From Vineibacter terrae (GTDB lineage Bacteria; Pseudomonadota; Alphaproteobacteria; Reyranellales; Reyranellaceae), in the NCBI RefSeq assembly GCF_008039615.1, contig NZ_VDUZ01000039.1, forward strand, positions 29,995 to 93,994: 64,000 nucleotides of DNA, written 5' to 3'. The notes beneath the pieces were generated by a model, which was given only the letters and a program-made list of their open reading frames with translations, did no database searches and was not told the origin of the DNA. Shown piece by piece: positions 55,282 to 63,938 of the stretch. How positions within the stretch are numbered: the stretch's first letter is position 1; every line of letters begins with the position of its first letter. Both the position numbers and the translations under genes were made by a program.

Positions 55282-55430
55282 ATAGATCCCCATGCAGGCC
55301 CGAAGGCCCCGGACACACGCAGACGGACAATCAAAATAGTGCTTGGCCCGCAGATACTGGATCGATGGCGGCGATGCTATGACAATCGTGTTCAGTTCGG
55401 CTGCGTTGGCCGACGCCACGGGGGAGAGAC

Positions 55431-56180
55431 ATGGCAATCGACGCGTACCGCACCGCCGTCGTCACGGGGGCCAATCGCGGCATCGGCGCGGCCCTGGTCC
55501 GGGCGCTGCGCGGGCGCGGGCTGCTGGTGCACGCCATCGCCCGCACAGCGGAGCCGCTGGCGGCGCTGGCGCGCGACACCGGCTGCGTGCCGCACGCGCT
55601 CGATGTCGGCGACCGCGCCGCGATGATGGCGGCGCTCGACGGCGTCGAGGCCGACATCCTGGTCAACAACGCCGCCGCCGTCGCCACCGGCGGCCCGTCC
55701 TATGAGACAACGGTTCCGCAGATGGAGGACCTGCTGCGGGTCAACATCGCCGGTGTGATCAACGGCCTGGCGGCGGTGGTCCCGGGCATGAAGGCGCGGC
55801 GGCGCGGGCACATCGTCAATCTCGGCTCGACTGCCGGCCTGCACGTGATCCCCGGCATGCCGGCCTACGGCATGACCAAGGCCGCGATCCATAACCTCAG
55901 CCAGACCTTGCGGCTGGACCTGCACGGCTGCGGCATCCGGGTCACGGAGATCGTGCCCGGCCGCGTCGAGACCGGCATCCATCTGCGCCTGATGGCGGAT
56001 CAGGCGGCGGCGCGGCGCGCCTTCTACGACGACTATGCCTCGCTGCAGCCCGAGGACATCGTCGCCGCCATCCTGTTCGTGCTCGATGCGCCGCAGCGCA
56101 TGGACGTGACCCTGATGGAGGTCATGCCAACCGACAGCATCTATGGCGGCGCCGCCTTCGCCAAGCGCGCCGGCGCCTGA
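55431..56180 (+). CDS. Short-chain dehydrogenase/reductase
   Basis: A protein of 249 residues with cofactor motif TGANRGIG, NNAA in place of NNAG, and the active-site SxnYxxxK pattern as NLGSTAGLHVIPGMPAYGMTK. The family acts on many alcohols and ketones with NAD(P)H. Substrate unknown; the PGRVETGIHLRLM loop suggests a clavaldehyde-dehydrogenase-like or 'YdfG-type' classical SDR. It is followed by a convergent gene 1 bp away. Confidence 0.92.
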   Translation: MAIDAYRTAVVTGANRGIGAALVRALRGRGLLVHAIARTAEPLAALARDTGCVPHALDVGDRAAMMAALDGVEADILVNNAAAVATGGPSYETTVPQMEDLLRVNIAGVINGLAAVVPGMKARRRGHIVNLGSTAGLHVIPGMPAYGMTKAAIHNLSQTLRLDLHGCGIRVTEIVPGRVETGIHLRLMADQAAARRAFYDDYASLQPEDIVAAILFVLDAPQRMDVTLMEVMPTDSIYGGAAFAKRAGA

Positions 56181-56181
56181 G

Positions 56182-57027
56182 CTAGGCCACGAACTCCAGC
56201 AGCGTGCCCGAGGCGTCCTGAGGGGCCACGATCGTGCGCCCCTCGCTCTCGCGCCAGGGCGCCTTGCCGGCCGTGAGCGCGGCCCGCGCCTTGCCGAGAT
56301 CGGCAACCCGGATCGCCAGCCCCACCAGCCGGTCGCGGCTGGTGTCCATGGGCACGCCGGGATAGCGCGCCGCCAGCGTCGGCGGCGCCAGCAGCTCGAC
56401 CTTGGTCTTGCCGGTGTCGACCCGCACGCCGCCGTCGATGGCAGCGAGGGCGGCGGTCCCGAACACCCGGGCCCAGCGCGCCGCCGTGGCGCTGGGATCG
56501 GCGCAGGCCATCACCAGCGCCGCCAATCCGAGCGCGCCGTTGGGATGCGTCATCAGCTCGGGGATCCACACCGTGTCGCGGGTGAGCTGCCCGCAGACGA
56601 ACAGCTGCACGCCCGGCAGCAGGCCGTCGGGGAAATGGGTGACGCGGAACGCGGCCTCGCCCTGGCCGCCGCCAGGCAGGTCGACCGGCCGCGAGAAGGC
56701 CACGACGTCGCTGGCGGCCATGCCCATGCCGCGGATCTCGGCGCAGGCGGCATCGGCGTCGTCGGTCTGCAGCGCCACGGCTGACAGACCCTCGCCGCGC
56801 GCGATCTCCTCGCGGAAGCGGTGGTTCTGCTCCGTCGGCGCCACCACGCCCAGCAGCTCGAAATAGTCGTCCTGCAGCATGATGGTGTGGTTGGCGGTGC
56901 CCATATGGGCGCTATGGTAGCCGCGCGGCGAGAGGGTGAAGCCGAGCCGGCGCCACGTCGCGGCCGCGGCGTCGAGCTCGCGCACCAGGATCACGCAATG
57001 GTCGATGCCGGTGAGATGCTGGGGCAT
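56182..57027 (-). CDS. VOC/glyoxalase-like domain protein
   Basis: A protein of 281 residues from the ATG at 57027, after GGAAGG. It has two vicinal-oxygen-chelate repeats: the first starts MPQHLTGIDHCVILVRELDA and contains FTLSPRGYHSAHMGTANHTI; the second is more diverged (about 150-280) and ends APQDASGTLLEFVA. It fits the Glyoxalase_3-like group. His and Glu residues of the first half could bind a metal. Divergent from the molybdopterin enzyme gene. Confidence 0.85.
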   Translation of the reverse strand: MPQHLTGIDHCVILVRELDAAAATWRRLGFTLSPRGYHSAHMGTANHTIMLQDDYFELLGVVAPTEQNHRFREEIARGEGLSAVALQTDDADAACAEIRGMGMAASDVVAFSRPVDLPGGGQGEAAFRVTHFPDGLLPGVQLFVCGQLTRDTVWIPELMTHPNGALGLAALVMACADPSATAARWARVFGTAALAAIDGGVRVDTGKTKVELLAPPTLAARYPGVPMDTSRDRLVGLAIRVADLGKARAALTAGKAPWRESEGRTIVAPQDASGTLLEFVA

Positions 57028-57143
57028 GGCGCCTTCCGTTGTCATGGCTGGGAATTGGTCTGGTCGTAGCGCATGCATTGGACCTTGCGCCAGGCCAATC
57101 CACTCTGGCAGTCAGCTTTCTTCATCAAGGTGGAGGCGAAGAC

Positions 57144-59165
57144 GTGGCGACGACGATCCGGACCGTGTGCGCCCATGACTGTCCCGACATGTGCTCGCTG
57201 CTGGTGCGCGTCGAGAATGGCCGCGTGGTGCGCATCAGCGGCGATCCCGACCAGCCGTTCACCGCCGGCTTCGCCTGCTCCAAGGTGAACCGTGACGGCG
57301 AGCTCGTCCATTCCCCCGAGCGCCTGAAGACGCCGCTGCGCCGCGTCGGGGTCAAGGGCGAGGGCCGGTTCGCGCCGATCTCCTGGAACGCGGCGCTCGA
57401 GGAGATCGCGGCGCGCTGGCGCGCGATCATCGCCGAGTCCGGTCCGCTGGCGATCCTGGGCTACGCCTATAGTGCCCATCAGGGCCTGATGAACCGCGGC
57501 CTCGTCAACGGCCTGTTCCATGCGCTGGGCACCTCCCGCCTGCAGGCGGGCACGGTATGCGACACCTGCTGTGAGGAGGCGTGGAACGCCACGGTCGGAC
57601 CGATCGGCGGCGCCGACCCCGAGGCGGTGGTCGATGCCGATCTGGTGATCGCCTGGGGCGCCGACCTGATGGCCACCAACGTGCACTTCTGGGCCAAGCT
57701 CGAGGCGGTGCGCAAGAAGGGCGTGCAGCTGGTCGTGATCGATCCGCGCCGCAGCCGCACCGCCAGGGGCGCCGACTGGCACCTGCCGATCCGCATCGGC
57801 ACCGACGCGGCGCTGGCGCTGTGCATCATGCATATCCTGGTGCGCGACGATCTCGCTGACCGCGCCTATCTCGCGCAGCAGACGCTGGGCTTCGAGCGCG
57901 TCGAGCGCGAGGTGCTGCCGCGTTTCACGCCCGACCGCGTGGCCGGGATCACCGGCCTGTCCGTGGCCGACATCGAGCGGCTGGCGGCGCTGTACGGCAA
58001 AGCGAGGACGCCGTTCATCCGCCTGGGCGAGGGCATGACGCGGCTGGCGCAGGGCGGCCAGGCGCTGCGGGCGGTGGCCCTGCTGCCCGGCGTCACCGGC
58101 GCCTACGGCAGGCCGGGTGGCGGCGCGATGCTGATGACCGCCGCCTCGTGCGAGCTCGACTACAATGTCGTGCGCAAGCCCTCGGGGCCGGCCAGCACGC
58201 GGCTGGTGAACCACCTGCGGCTGGGCGAGGCGCTCCTGGAGATGAGCGATCCGCCGCTGCGCGCGATCTTCATCGCCGCCAACAACCCGGCGGTCACCTG
58301 TCCGGAGGCCGGCAAGGTGCGTCGCGGGCTGATGCGCGATGACCTCTTCACCGTCGTCCACGACCCCTTCCTGTCGGTGACGGCGCGCTATGCCGACATC
58401 GTGCTGCCGGCGACGACCTATCTCGAGACCGAGGACCTCTACCGCGCCTACGGCGCCTACTACATGCAGTACGGCCAGCGCGCGGTCGAGCCGCAGGGCG
58501 AGGCCTGGTCCAATGTGCGCGTGGCGCAGGCCCTGGCCGCGCGGCTGGGAGTGACGGACCCCGTGTTCGGCCAGTCGCAGGCCGAGATCCTGGCGGCGAT
58601 GATGAAGGGCGCGCGCGGACCCTCGGCCGCCGTCGCTGCCCAGGACCTGCCGGCAGCCGGCCCGGTCCGCATCGCGCCCGAAGGCGGCCAGCAGTTCCGC
58701 ACGCCCTCGGGCAAGCTCGAGTTCTATTCCGCGGCGCTCGAGGGGCAGGGCCTGCCGCCGATGCCCGACTGGCAGCCCGATCCCGAGGAGACGCGCGACG
58801 CGGCGCGCTGGCCGCTGCGGCTGCTGACGGCGCCGGGCTACTTCCAGAGCCATACCGCGTTCTCCGGCGTGCCGTTCCTGCGCAGGCGCGAGGGCGCGCC
58901 GTTCTGCGTGCTGCATCCCGACGACGCCCGCGCGCGTGGCCTCGCTGACGGCCAGTCGGTGCGCCTGTTCAACGACCGCGCCGAGGTCGGCCTGAAGGTG
59001 CGTGTCAGCGACGAGGTGCAGCCCGGCGTCGTGCTGGTGCCGGGCCAGCGGCCGGACGACGAGGCGGTGTCGGGCACCGTCAACATGCTCTGCTCCGACC
59101 GCTACACCGACATCGGCGAAGGCGCCACGTATCAAAGCACGTACCTCGACGTGAAGGCGTGGTGA
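57144..59165 (+). CDS. Molybdopterin-dependent oxidoreductase with N-terminal 4Fe-4S cluster
   Basis: A protein of 673 residues from a GTG at 57144 that follows GGAGG. The cluster ligands appear as VCAHDCPDMC plus FACSK. The molybdopterin domains follow (GYAYSAHQGLMNRGLVNGLF, AGTVCDTCCEEAW, LVIDPRRSRTARGADWHL, AANNPAVTCPEAGKVRRGL), with a C-terminal dinucleotide-binding domain ending TDIGEGATYQSTYLDVKAW. No twin-arginine signal is present, so it should be cytoplasmic. It belongs to the DMSO reductase superfamily; the substrate is not readable. No partner subunit is adjacent. Confidence 0.92.
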   Translation: MATTIRTVCAHDCPDMCSLLVRVENGRVVRISGDPDQPFTAGFACSKVNRDGELVHSPERLKTPLRRVGVKGEGRFAPISWNAALEEIAARWRAIIAESGPLAILGYAYSAHQGLMNRGLVNGLFHALGTSRLQAGTVCDTCCEEAWNATVGPIGGADPEAVVDADLVIAWGADLMATNVHFWAKLEAVRKKGVQLVVIDPRRSRTARGADWHLPIRIGTDAALALCIMHILVRDDLADRAYLAQQTLGFERVEREVLPRFTPDRVAGITGLSVADIERLAALYGKARTPFIRLGEGMTRLAQGGQALRAVALLPGVTGAYGRPGGGAMLMTAASCELDYNVVRKPSGPASTRLVNHLRLGEALLEMSDPPLRAIFIAANNPAVTCPEAGKVRRGLMRDDLFTVVHDPFLSVTARYADIVLPATTYLETEDLYRAYGAYYMQYGQRAVEPQGEAWSNVRVAQALAARLGVTDPVFGQSQAEILAAMMKGARGPSAAVAAQDLPAAGPVRIAPEGGQQFRTPSGKLEFYSAALEGQGLPPMPDWQPDPEETRDAARWPLRLLTAPGYFQSHTAFSGVPFLRRREGAPFCVLHPDDARARGLADGQSVRLFNDRAEVGLKVRVSDEVQPGVVLVPGQRPDDEAVSGTVNMLCSDRYTDIGEGATYQSTYLDVKAW

Positions 59166-59171
59166 TCTTTT

Positions 59172-59199
59172 GGACCGCGCGCGTCCACGCGCGCGGTCC
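59172..59199. terminator. GC-rich hairpin between convergent genes, GGACCGCGCGCG family
   Basis: A perfect 12-bp stem: GGACCGCGCGCG at 59172-59183 pairs with 59188-59199 around TCCA. It lies between the convergent molybdopterin and acyl-CoA ligase genes, with short T-rich and A-rich flanks on either side, and could stop transcription from both. The same sequence recurs as part of the palindrome at 63939-64000. Confidence 0.65.
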
Positions 59200-59213
59200 G
59201 AAAGAGCACCTCA

Positions 59214-60830
59214 TCAGGTGCCGATCTTCTCGCGGCGGACCCGGATGCCGGCCTTCTCGCGGTCGAAGGTGTCGGGGGTGATGCCGTCGCTGCGCAGCAT
59301 GTGCTTCTGCACCTTCTGCGTCGGCGTCTTGGGCAGCTCGGGCACGATGCGCACGTAGCGTGGCACCATGAAATGCGCCATGCGCGGGATCAGGAACCGG
59401 ACCAGCTCCGCCGGATCGAGGCTGGCGCCCTCGGCCAATGAGACCGCGACCAGCACCTCGTCCTCGGCGAACTCGCTGGCGACCGCCACCGCCGCGGCTT
59501 CCTTGACCGCGGGATGGGCGCAGACCTCGGTCTCGACCTCGAACGAGGAGATGTTCTCGCCGCGCCGGCGGATCGCGTCCTTCATGCGGTCGACGAAGAA
59601 ATAGTCGCCGTTGGCGTCGACGCGGAACGCATCGCCGGTGTGGAACCAGCCGTTGCGCCAGGCGCGCGCCGTGGCCTCGGGGTTCTTGTAGTAGCCGTGG
59701 TTCATGGCCCAGGGCCGGTCGGTGCGCACGACCAGCTCGCCCGTGTCGCCCGGCGCCACCTCGCAATCGTTCTCGTCGACGATGCGCACCTCGACGCCGT
59801 CGCGCGGCCGGCCGCAGCTGCCCAGTGCGGCCGGGTTGCGGTCCGACACCAGCGGCGCCGACACCTCGGTCATGTTGAACACGGTGTAGATGTCGCAGCC
59901 GAAGCGCTCGCTGAACGCGGCCGTGTCCTCGCACAGCGGCACCATGATGGCGGTGCGCAGGCTGTGATCGCGGTCCTGCGGGCCCGGCGCCTGCTTGACC
60001 AGGAACGGGGCCATCACGCCCAGCAGCACCACCGTCGTGGTCCGGGTCTCGCGGATCACCCGCCAGAACGAGCCGGTGTCGAAGGCATCGACGATGGCCA
60101 GCGACCCGCCGAGCACCAGCATGGCGTAGACCGGCGCCGTGCCGCCGACATGGAACAGCGGCAGGTTCACCATGTAGCGGTCGTCGGCGCCGAGGAAATG
60201 AAACGACGACGTGCCCATCGAATAGAGCTGCAGGTAGGACGACAGCACGCCCTTTGACGGGCCGGTCGTGCCCGAGGTGTAGATGATGGTCTGCGTGTCC
60301 CAGGGCGCGATCGGCCGCTCGGTCGGCGGCAGGTCGGCCGCATCGGGCGCCAGCGCCGCGGCGGGATGGGCCTCGATGCCCGGCACCGCCGGCGCGTCGC
60401 CGCCCAGGATCACGGCCCGCTTCAGCTTGGCGCGGTCGATGTCGGCGAGCCGCACGAACAGCTCGGCGTGCGCGACGATCAGCGCCGCGTCGGAGTTCTC
60501 GACGACATGCGCCAGCAGCCGGCCCCGGTAGGCGAGGTTGATGGGCACATAGACCGCGCCCAGCATGTTGAGCCCGAACCAGACGCGGATCGCGTCGGGA
60601 CCGTTGGGCAGCCACGACAGCACGTGCTCGCCCTGCCTGACGCCCAGCGCGCGCAGGCCCGATGCGGTGCGGCGCGCGATTTCGAGCGTCTGGCGGTAGG
60701 TCCAGGTGCTGCCGTCGGCGAAGCGGATGAACACCTTGTCCGGCGTCGCCGCGGCACGTCGCTCCAGCAGCGGACGCAGCACGCAGTCCTCGGGCGCCGG
60801 TACGCGCGGATCATGCCAGGCGGTGGGCAT
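59214..60830 (-). CDS. AMP-dependent acyl-CoA ligase
   Basis: A protein of 538 residues from the ATG at 60830. Adenylation motifs are IIYTSGTTGPSKGVLSSY, the LFHVGGTAPVYAML loop, VFNMTEVSAPL, and the hinge-to-lysine region GWFHTGDAFRVDANGDYFFV, DRMKDAIRRRGENIS and PKTPTQKVQKHML. It activates a carboxylic acid to acyl-CoA; similarity of layout is to CaiC/fatty-acid ligases. It is followed in the same direction from the carboxyltransferase gene, separated by a palindromic repeat. Confidence 0.92.
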   Translation of the reverse strand: MPTAWHDPRVPAPEDCVLRPLLERRAAATPDKVFIRFADGSTWTYRQTLEIARRTASGLRALGVRQGEHVLSWLPNGPDAIRVWFGLNMLGAVYVPINLAYRGRLLAHVVENSDAALIVAHAELFVRLADIDRAKLKRAVILGGDAPAVPGIEAHPAAALAPDAADLPPTERPIAPWDTQTIIYTSGTTGPSKGVLSSYLQLYSMGTSSFHFLGADDRYMVNLPLFHVGGTAPVYAMLVLGGSLAIVDAFDTGSFWRVIRETRTTTVVLLGVMAPFLVKQAPGPQDRDHSLRTAIMVPLCEDTAAFSERFGCDIYTVFNMTEVSAPLVSDRNPAALGSCGRPRDGVEVRIVDENDCEVAPGDTGELVVRTDRPWAMNHGYYKNPEATARAWRNGWFHTGDAFRVDANGDYFFVDRMKDAIRRRGENISSFEVETEVCAHPAVKEAAAVAVASEFAEDEVLVAVSLAEGASLDPAELVRFLIPRMAHFMVPRYVRIVPELPKTPTQKVQKHMLRSDGITPDTFDREKAGIRVRREKIGT

Positions 60831-60864
60831 AGCGGTTCCTCCGATTTTGTTGTTCGAACATCCT

Positions 60865-60949
60865 GTCATCCCGAGCGCAGCGAGGGATCTCCCTGAAATG
60901 AGATACGGTGCGCCATTCGCGGGAGATCCCTCGCTGCGCTCGGGATGAC
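60865..60949. repeat. Large intergenic palindrome, GTCATCCCGAGCGCAGC family, copy 3
   Basis: A perfect 28-bp inverted repeat: left arm 60865-60892, right arm 60922-60949, loop 29 bp. The arms and part of the loop match the copies at 23923 and 26192. Unlike those it lies between two genes in the same direction. Confidence 0.9.
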
Positions 60950-60965
60950 GGTCCTCATCACATCG

Positions 60966-62486
60966 TCACATCGGTTCGATCAATCTCTTGCGGGTCGTGC
61001 GCGGCGGCGGGGGCGGCACGGTGGCCAGCGTGTTCAGCAGGATGTCGCGCGTCTCGGCCGGGTCGATCACGTCGTCGTAGAGGAAGCGCGCCGCCGCCTC
61101 GACGGCGGTGTTGCGGCGCTTGAGCTCGTCGGTCAGGTGCCTGTGCTGGGCGGCGCGTTCCTCGGTGTCGACGATCGCATCAAGCTCGCGGCGGTAGATG
61201 ATGTTGACGGCGCCCTCCAGCCCCATGCCGCCGAACTCGGCAGTGGGCCAGGCCAGCAGGATCGTGGGATCCAGCGGCTGCGATCCCATGATGTAGTAGC
61301 CCAGTCCGTAGGCCTTGCGCAGCACCACGGTCATCATCGGCACCGTGGCGTTGGCCAGCGCCGCCAGCACGCGCGCGCTGCGGCGCACGAGGCCGGTCTT
61401 CTCGACGTCGGGCCCCACCATCAGGCCGGGCGTGTCGCACAGCAGCAGCATGGGGATGTCGAAGGCGTCGCAGATCTGGATGAAGCGCGCCGCCTTCTCC
61501 GATGCCGGGCTGTCGATGGCGCCGGCCAGGAACATCGGCTGGTTGGCCACCACGCCGACCGGCCGGCCGCCCAGGCGGATCAGCGACGTCACCACGGCGC
61601 GGCCGTAGCTGGGCTTCAGCTCCAGCACGCTGCCGGTATCGGCCAGAAGCTCGATCACCTTGCGCACGTTGTAGGCGCGCTTGGGGTTGTCGGGCACGAC
61701 GCTACGCAGCAGGCGCTGGTCGGGCGCTTCGCCGGCCGGGCAGGGGCCGTTGAAGTAGCCGAGATACTTCTTCGCCGCGGCGATCGCCTCGGCCTCGTCC
61801 TCCACCAGCACGTCGATCACGCCGGAGGCGACATGCACCGAAGCCGGCCCGATCTCTTCCGGCGTCAGCTTCACGCCCAGCGCCGCCTCGACCAGCGGCG
61901 GGCCGGCCATGCCCATCGCAGAATCCTTCGTGGCGATGAGCACGTCGCACATGCCCGCGAGGTTGGCATGGCCGGCGAAGGCGCGGCCGGGCAGGATGCC
62001 GATGGTGGGCACCAGCCCGGAGAGCCGCGCGAACACCACAAAGGTCGGCGTCGAGCCGCGGCCCTCGACCTTCATGTCGTGCGGCCGTGCGCCGCCGCCG
62101 TCGAGCCAGCAGATCACCGGCAGGCGGTGCTTCTCCGCATGCGCGAACATGCGGCTGGCCTTGGCATGGTTGATGGTGCTCTGGGTGCCGGCATAGACGG
62201 TGTAGTCGTAGAAGAGCAGGTCGACCGAGCGGCCGCCGATGCGGCCGGTGCCCATCACGATGCCGTCGGCGGCGCCTTCCATGCCCGCCACGGCCGGCCG
62301 CGCCAGCCCGCCATACTCGACGAACGAGCCGTCATCGAGCAGGGCGGCGAGGCTTTCGCGTGCCGTCCAGCGGTTGCGCTTGCGCTGCTGCGCCACCGCC
62401 GCCGGCCGCGCGGCATCCATGCGCTCGGCGCGCGTCTTGAGCGCCAGCTCGAGGTCGGAACGGAGGGGCTTGCTGTCATCGGGCAT
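60966..62486 (-). CDS. Acyl-CoA carboxylase carboxyltransferase (beta) subunit
   Basis: A protein of 506 residues with both halves of the crotonase-like carboxyltransferase fold. The N-terminal half has RWTARESLAALLDDGSFVEYGG, GGRSVDLLFYDYTVYAGTQS and ICWLDGGGARPHDM; the C-terminal half has VGVVANQPMFLAGAIDSPAS and LCDTPGLMVGPDVEKTGLVR. It resembles propionyl-, methylcrotonyl- or geranyl-CoA carboxylase beta chains. A biotin carboxylase partner is not in the window, and the GGGARPHD variant departs from the usual SGGAR motif. Confidence 0.9.
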   Translation of the reverse strand: MPDDSKPLRSDLELALKTRAERMDAARPAAVAQQRKRNRWTARESLAALLDDGSFVEYGGLARPAVAGMEGAADGIVMGTGRIGGRSVDLLFYDYTVYAGTQSTINHAKASRMFAHAEKHRLPVICWLDGGGARPHDMKVEGRGSTPTFVVFARLSGLVPTIGILPGRAFAGHANLAGMCDVLIATKDSAMGMAGPPLVEAALGVKLTPEEIGPASVHVASGVIDVLVEDEAEAIAAAKKYLGYFNGPCPAGEAPDQRLLRSVVPDNPKRAYNVRKVIELLADTGSVLELKPSYGRAVVTSLIRLGGRPVGVVANQPMFLAGAIDSPASEKAARFIQICDAFDIPMLLLCDTPGLMVGPDVEKTGLVRRSARVLAALANATVPMMTVVLRKAYGLGYYIMGSQPLDPTILLAWPTAEFGGMGLEGAVNIIYRRELDAIVDTEERAAQHRHLTDELKRRNTAVEAAARFLYDDVIDPAETRDILLNTLATVPPPPPRTTRKRLIEPM

Positions 62487-62565
62487 GTCAGATCCACGCA
62501 GATTGATCGCTATGTGAATGATTGTTTAGCTCAGCGCGTAACGGCGCCGCGCGCAAGGCGGTTCG

Positions 62566-62931
62566 CTAGCGCCGGTGGTCAGGCTCCAGTCGTTCGGGCC
62601 GCACCACCGTCACCTTGTCGATGACATGCGCCAGGACCACCTCGAACGCCTCGGACCATCGATCGTCGAGGCGGCCGGCGCGGATATCGGCCGACAGGCG
62701 CCGGTTCAGCGCCGCGACGCCGTCCTCGACACCGAGGAACGCCGCCAGCCGCTGTCGCTCGGCCGCTTCCAGCGCCGCGCCATGCTGCAGCTCGCGCCGG
62801 CAGATGCCCAGCAGGTAGGCGGCGACCTGGGCGTGGAAGCGCTGCTCGCCCGGCTGGCCCTCGCCGTGCCCGCCGAGGAAGTGCTGCACGCTCGACAGGA
62901 TGTCATCGATGTCGGGGCGGTCCTGACTCAT
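62566..62931 (-). CDS. DUF6285 domain-containing protein
   Basis: A helical protein of 121 residues from the ATG at 62931, after GAGGAAAGG. It begins MSQDRPDIDDILSSVQHFLG and contains EQRFHAQVAAYLLGICRREL, then ALNRRLSADIRAGRLDD. This family accompanies APH-like phosphotransferases and acyl-CoA dehydrogenases in many proteobacteria. Function unknown. It starts 10 bp after the phosphotransferase stop and is its probable partner. Confidence 0.85.
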   Translation of the reverse strand: MSQDRPDIDDILSSVQHFLGGHGEGQPGEQRFHAQVAAYLLGICRRELQHGAALEAAERQRLAAFLGVEDGVAALNRRLSADIRAGRLDDRWSEAFEVVLAHVIDKVTVVRPERLEPDHRR

Positions 62932-62941
62932 GCGCCTTTCC

Positions 62942-63934
62942 TCAATCGTAGCGGCCGGCAAGCGTCATCATCAGGTCGTACTCGATGACGCTGGTGTTGC
63001 GGCCGCAGGCGGCGAAGGGCAGGCTGCGGCGGCCGCCGAAGACATGGCCGTGCGCCTGCATCACGTTCAGGACCGCCCAGCGCACCAGCCCGAAGATCTC
63101 CCAGTAGCGCACGGCATCCGGATCGACACGCGCGCCACCGGCCGCCTCGTAGGCGGCGAACAGGTCGGCACGGTTGCCGAAGCCGCCGACCGGCAGCTCG
63201 ACCCGGCCGAAGCGCCACGAACGCGTGCACAGCCAGCCGAGATCCTCGACACCGGCGCCGAGATGGCTGCACTCCCAGTCGAGCACGGCGGCGATGCCGT
63301 CGGCCCCGACGATGAAGTTGCCGGTGCGCAGGTCGCCGTGCAGGAAGCAGCGTGGGCCGGGCGGCGGACGATGGCGCTCCAGCCAGCGCAGGCCGAGCTC
63401 GATCGCGGGATGCGCCTCGTCGTAGCTGTCGAGCCGCGCGCGCTGCGCTGCGATCGGATCGTCGCTGTCGGCGTAGCGCGCGAGGAAATCCACCTCGGCC
63501 GGATCGATGGCGTGCAGCGCCGCGAAGATGGCGCCGGCCTGCGCCGCCAGCCGGGGCCGCACGGCCGCGAAGCCGGGATCGCCCAGGATGCGGTTGGGCA
63601 TCGTCTCGCCGCCCACGAAGGCGGTGACGAAGCCATGGCCGGCGCCGTCATCGGCTTCGTAGGCGAACACCGGCTCCGGCACCGGGATGCCGTGCGCGAA
63701 GGCCACCTGCAGCAGGCGGAACTGGTCGTCGGACGGCAGGAACGGGCTGTTGGGCGCGACATAGGTTTCCTGGCGCGACACCAGGCGGCGGCGCGCGGCG
63801 CCATCGACGAGATCGAAGGCAACCGTGCGGTTCGAGCCGCCCAGCGTCGGCACCACGATGTTCTCCAGGCGTGCGGCGCTGCCGAAGCGCCGCTGCACGG
63901 CGCGGCGGATGTCGTCGAAGAGATCGGCGGTCAT
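62942..63934 (-). CDS. APH-family phosphotransferase
   Basis: A protein of 330 residues from the ATG at 63934. Kinase-like motifs: nucleotide-contacting LGGSNRTVAFDLV, the VSRQETY lysine/arginine region, catalytic FLHGDLRTGNFIVG and metal-binding VLDWECSHLG. Members fused or adjacent to acyl-CoA dehydrogenases (ACAD10/11-like) phosphorylate 4-hydroxyacyl-CoAs; the neighbouring ligase and carboxyltransferase fit acyl-CoA catabolism better than antibiotic resistance. No dehydrogenase gene is inside the window. Confidence 0.88.
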   Translation of the reverse strand: MTADLFDDIRRAVQRRFGSAARLENIVVPTLGGSNRTVAFDLVDGAARRRLVSRQETYVAPNSPFLPSDDQFRLLQVAFAHGIPVPEPVFAYEADDGAGHGFVTAFVGGETMPNRILGDPGFAAVRPRLAAQAGAIFAALHAIDPAEVDFLARYADSDDPIAAQRARLDSYDEAHPAIELGLRWLERHRPPPGPRCFLHGDLRTGNFIVGADGIAAVLDWECSHLGAGVEDLGWLCTRSWRFGRVELPVGGFGNRADLFAAYEAAGGARVDPDAVRYWEIFGLVRWAVLNVMQAHGHVFGGRRSLPFAACGRNTSVIEYDLMMTLAGRYD

Positions 63935-63938
63935 GATC

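Noticed and set aside
57042..59135. A 697-codon open frame antisense to the molybdopterin oxidoreductase
   Set aside because: Its translation is Arg/His/Gly/Ala-rich without domain motifs, while the plus strand encodes a complete enzyme. It is a shadow frame of high GC content.
62942..63934. The APH-like protein as an antibiotic-resistance gene
   Set aside because: It sits with DUF6285 and acyl-CoA genes, the typical context of acyl-CoA-catabolic APH-like kinases, and has no resistance-element surroundings.
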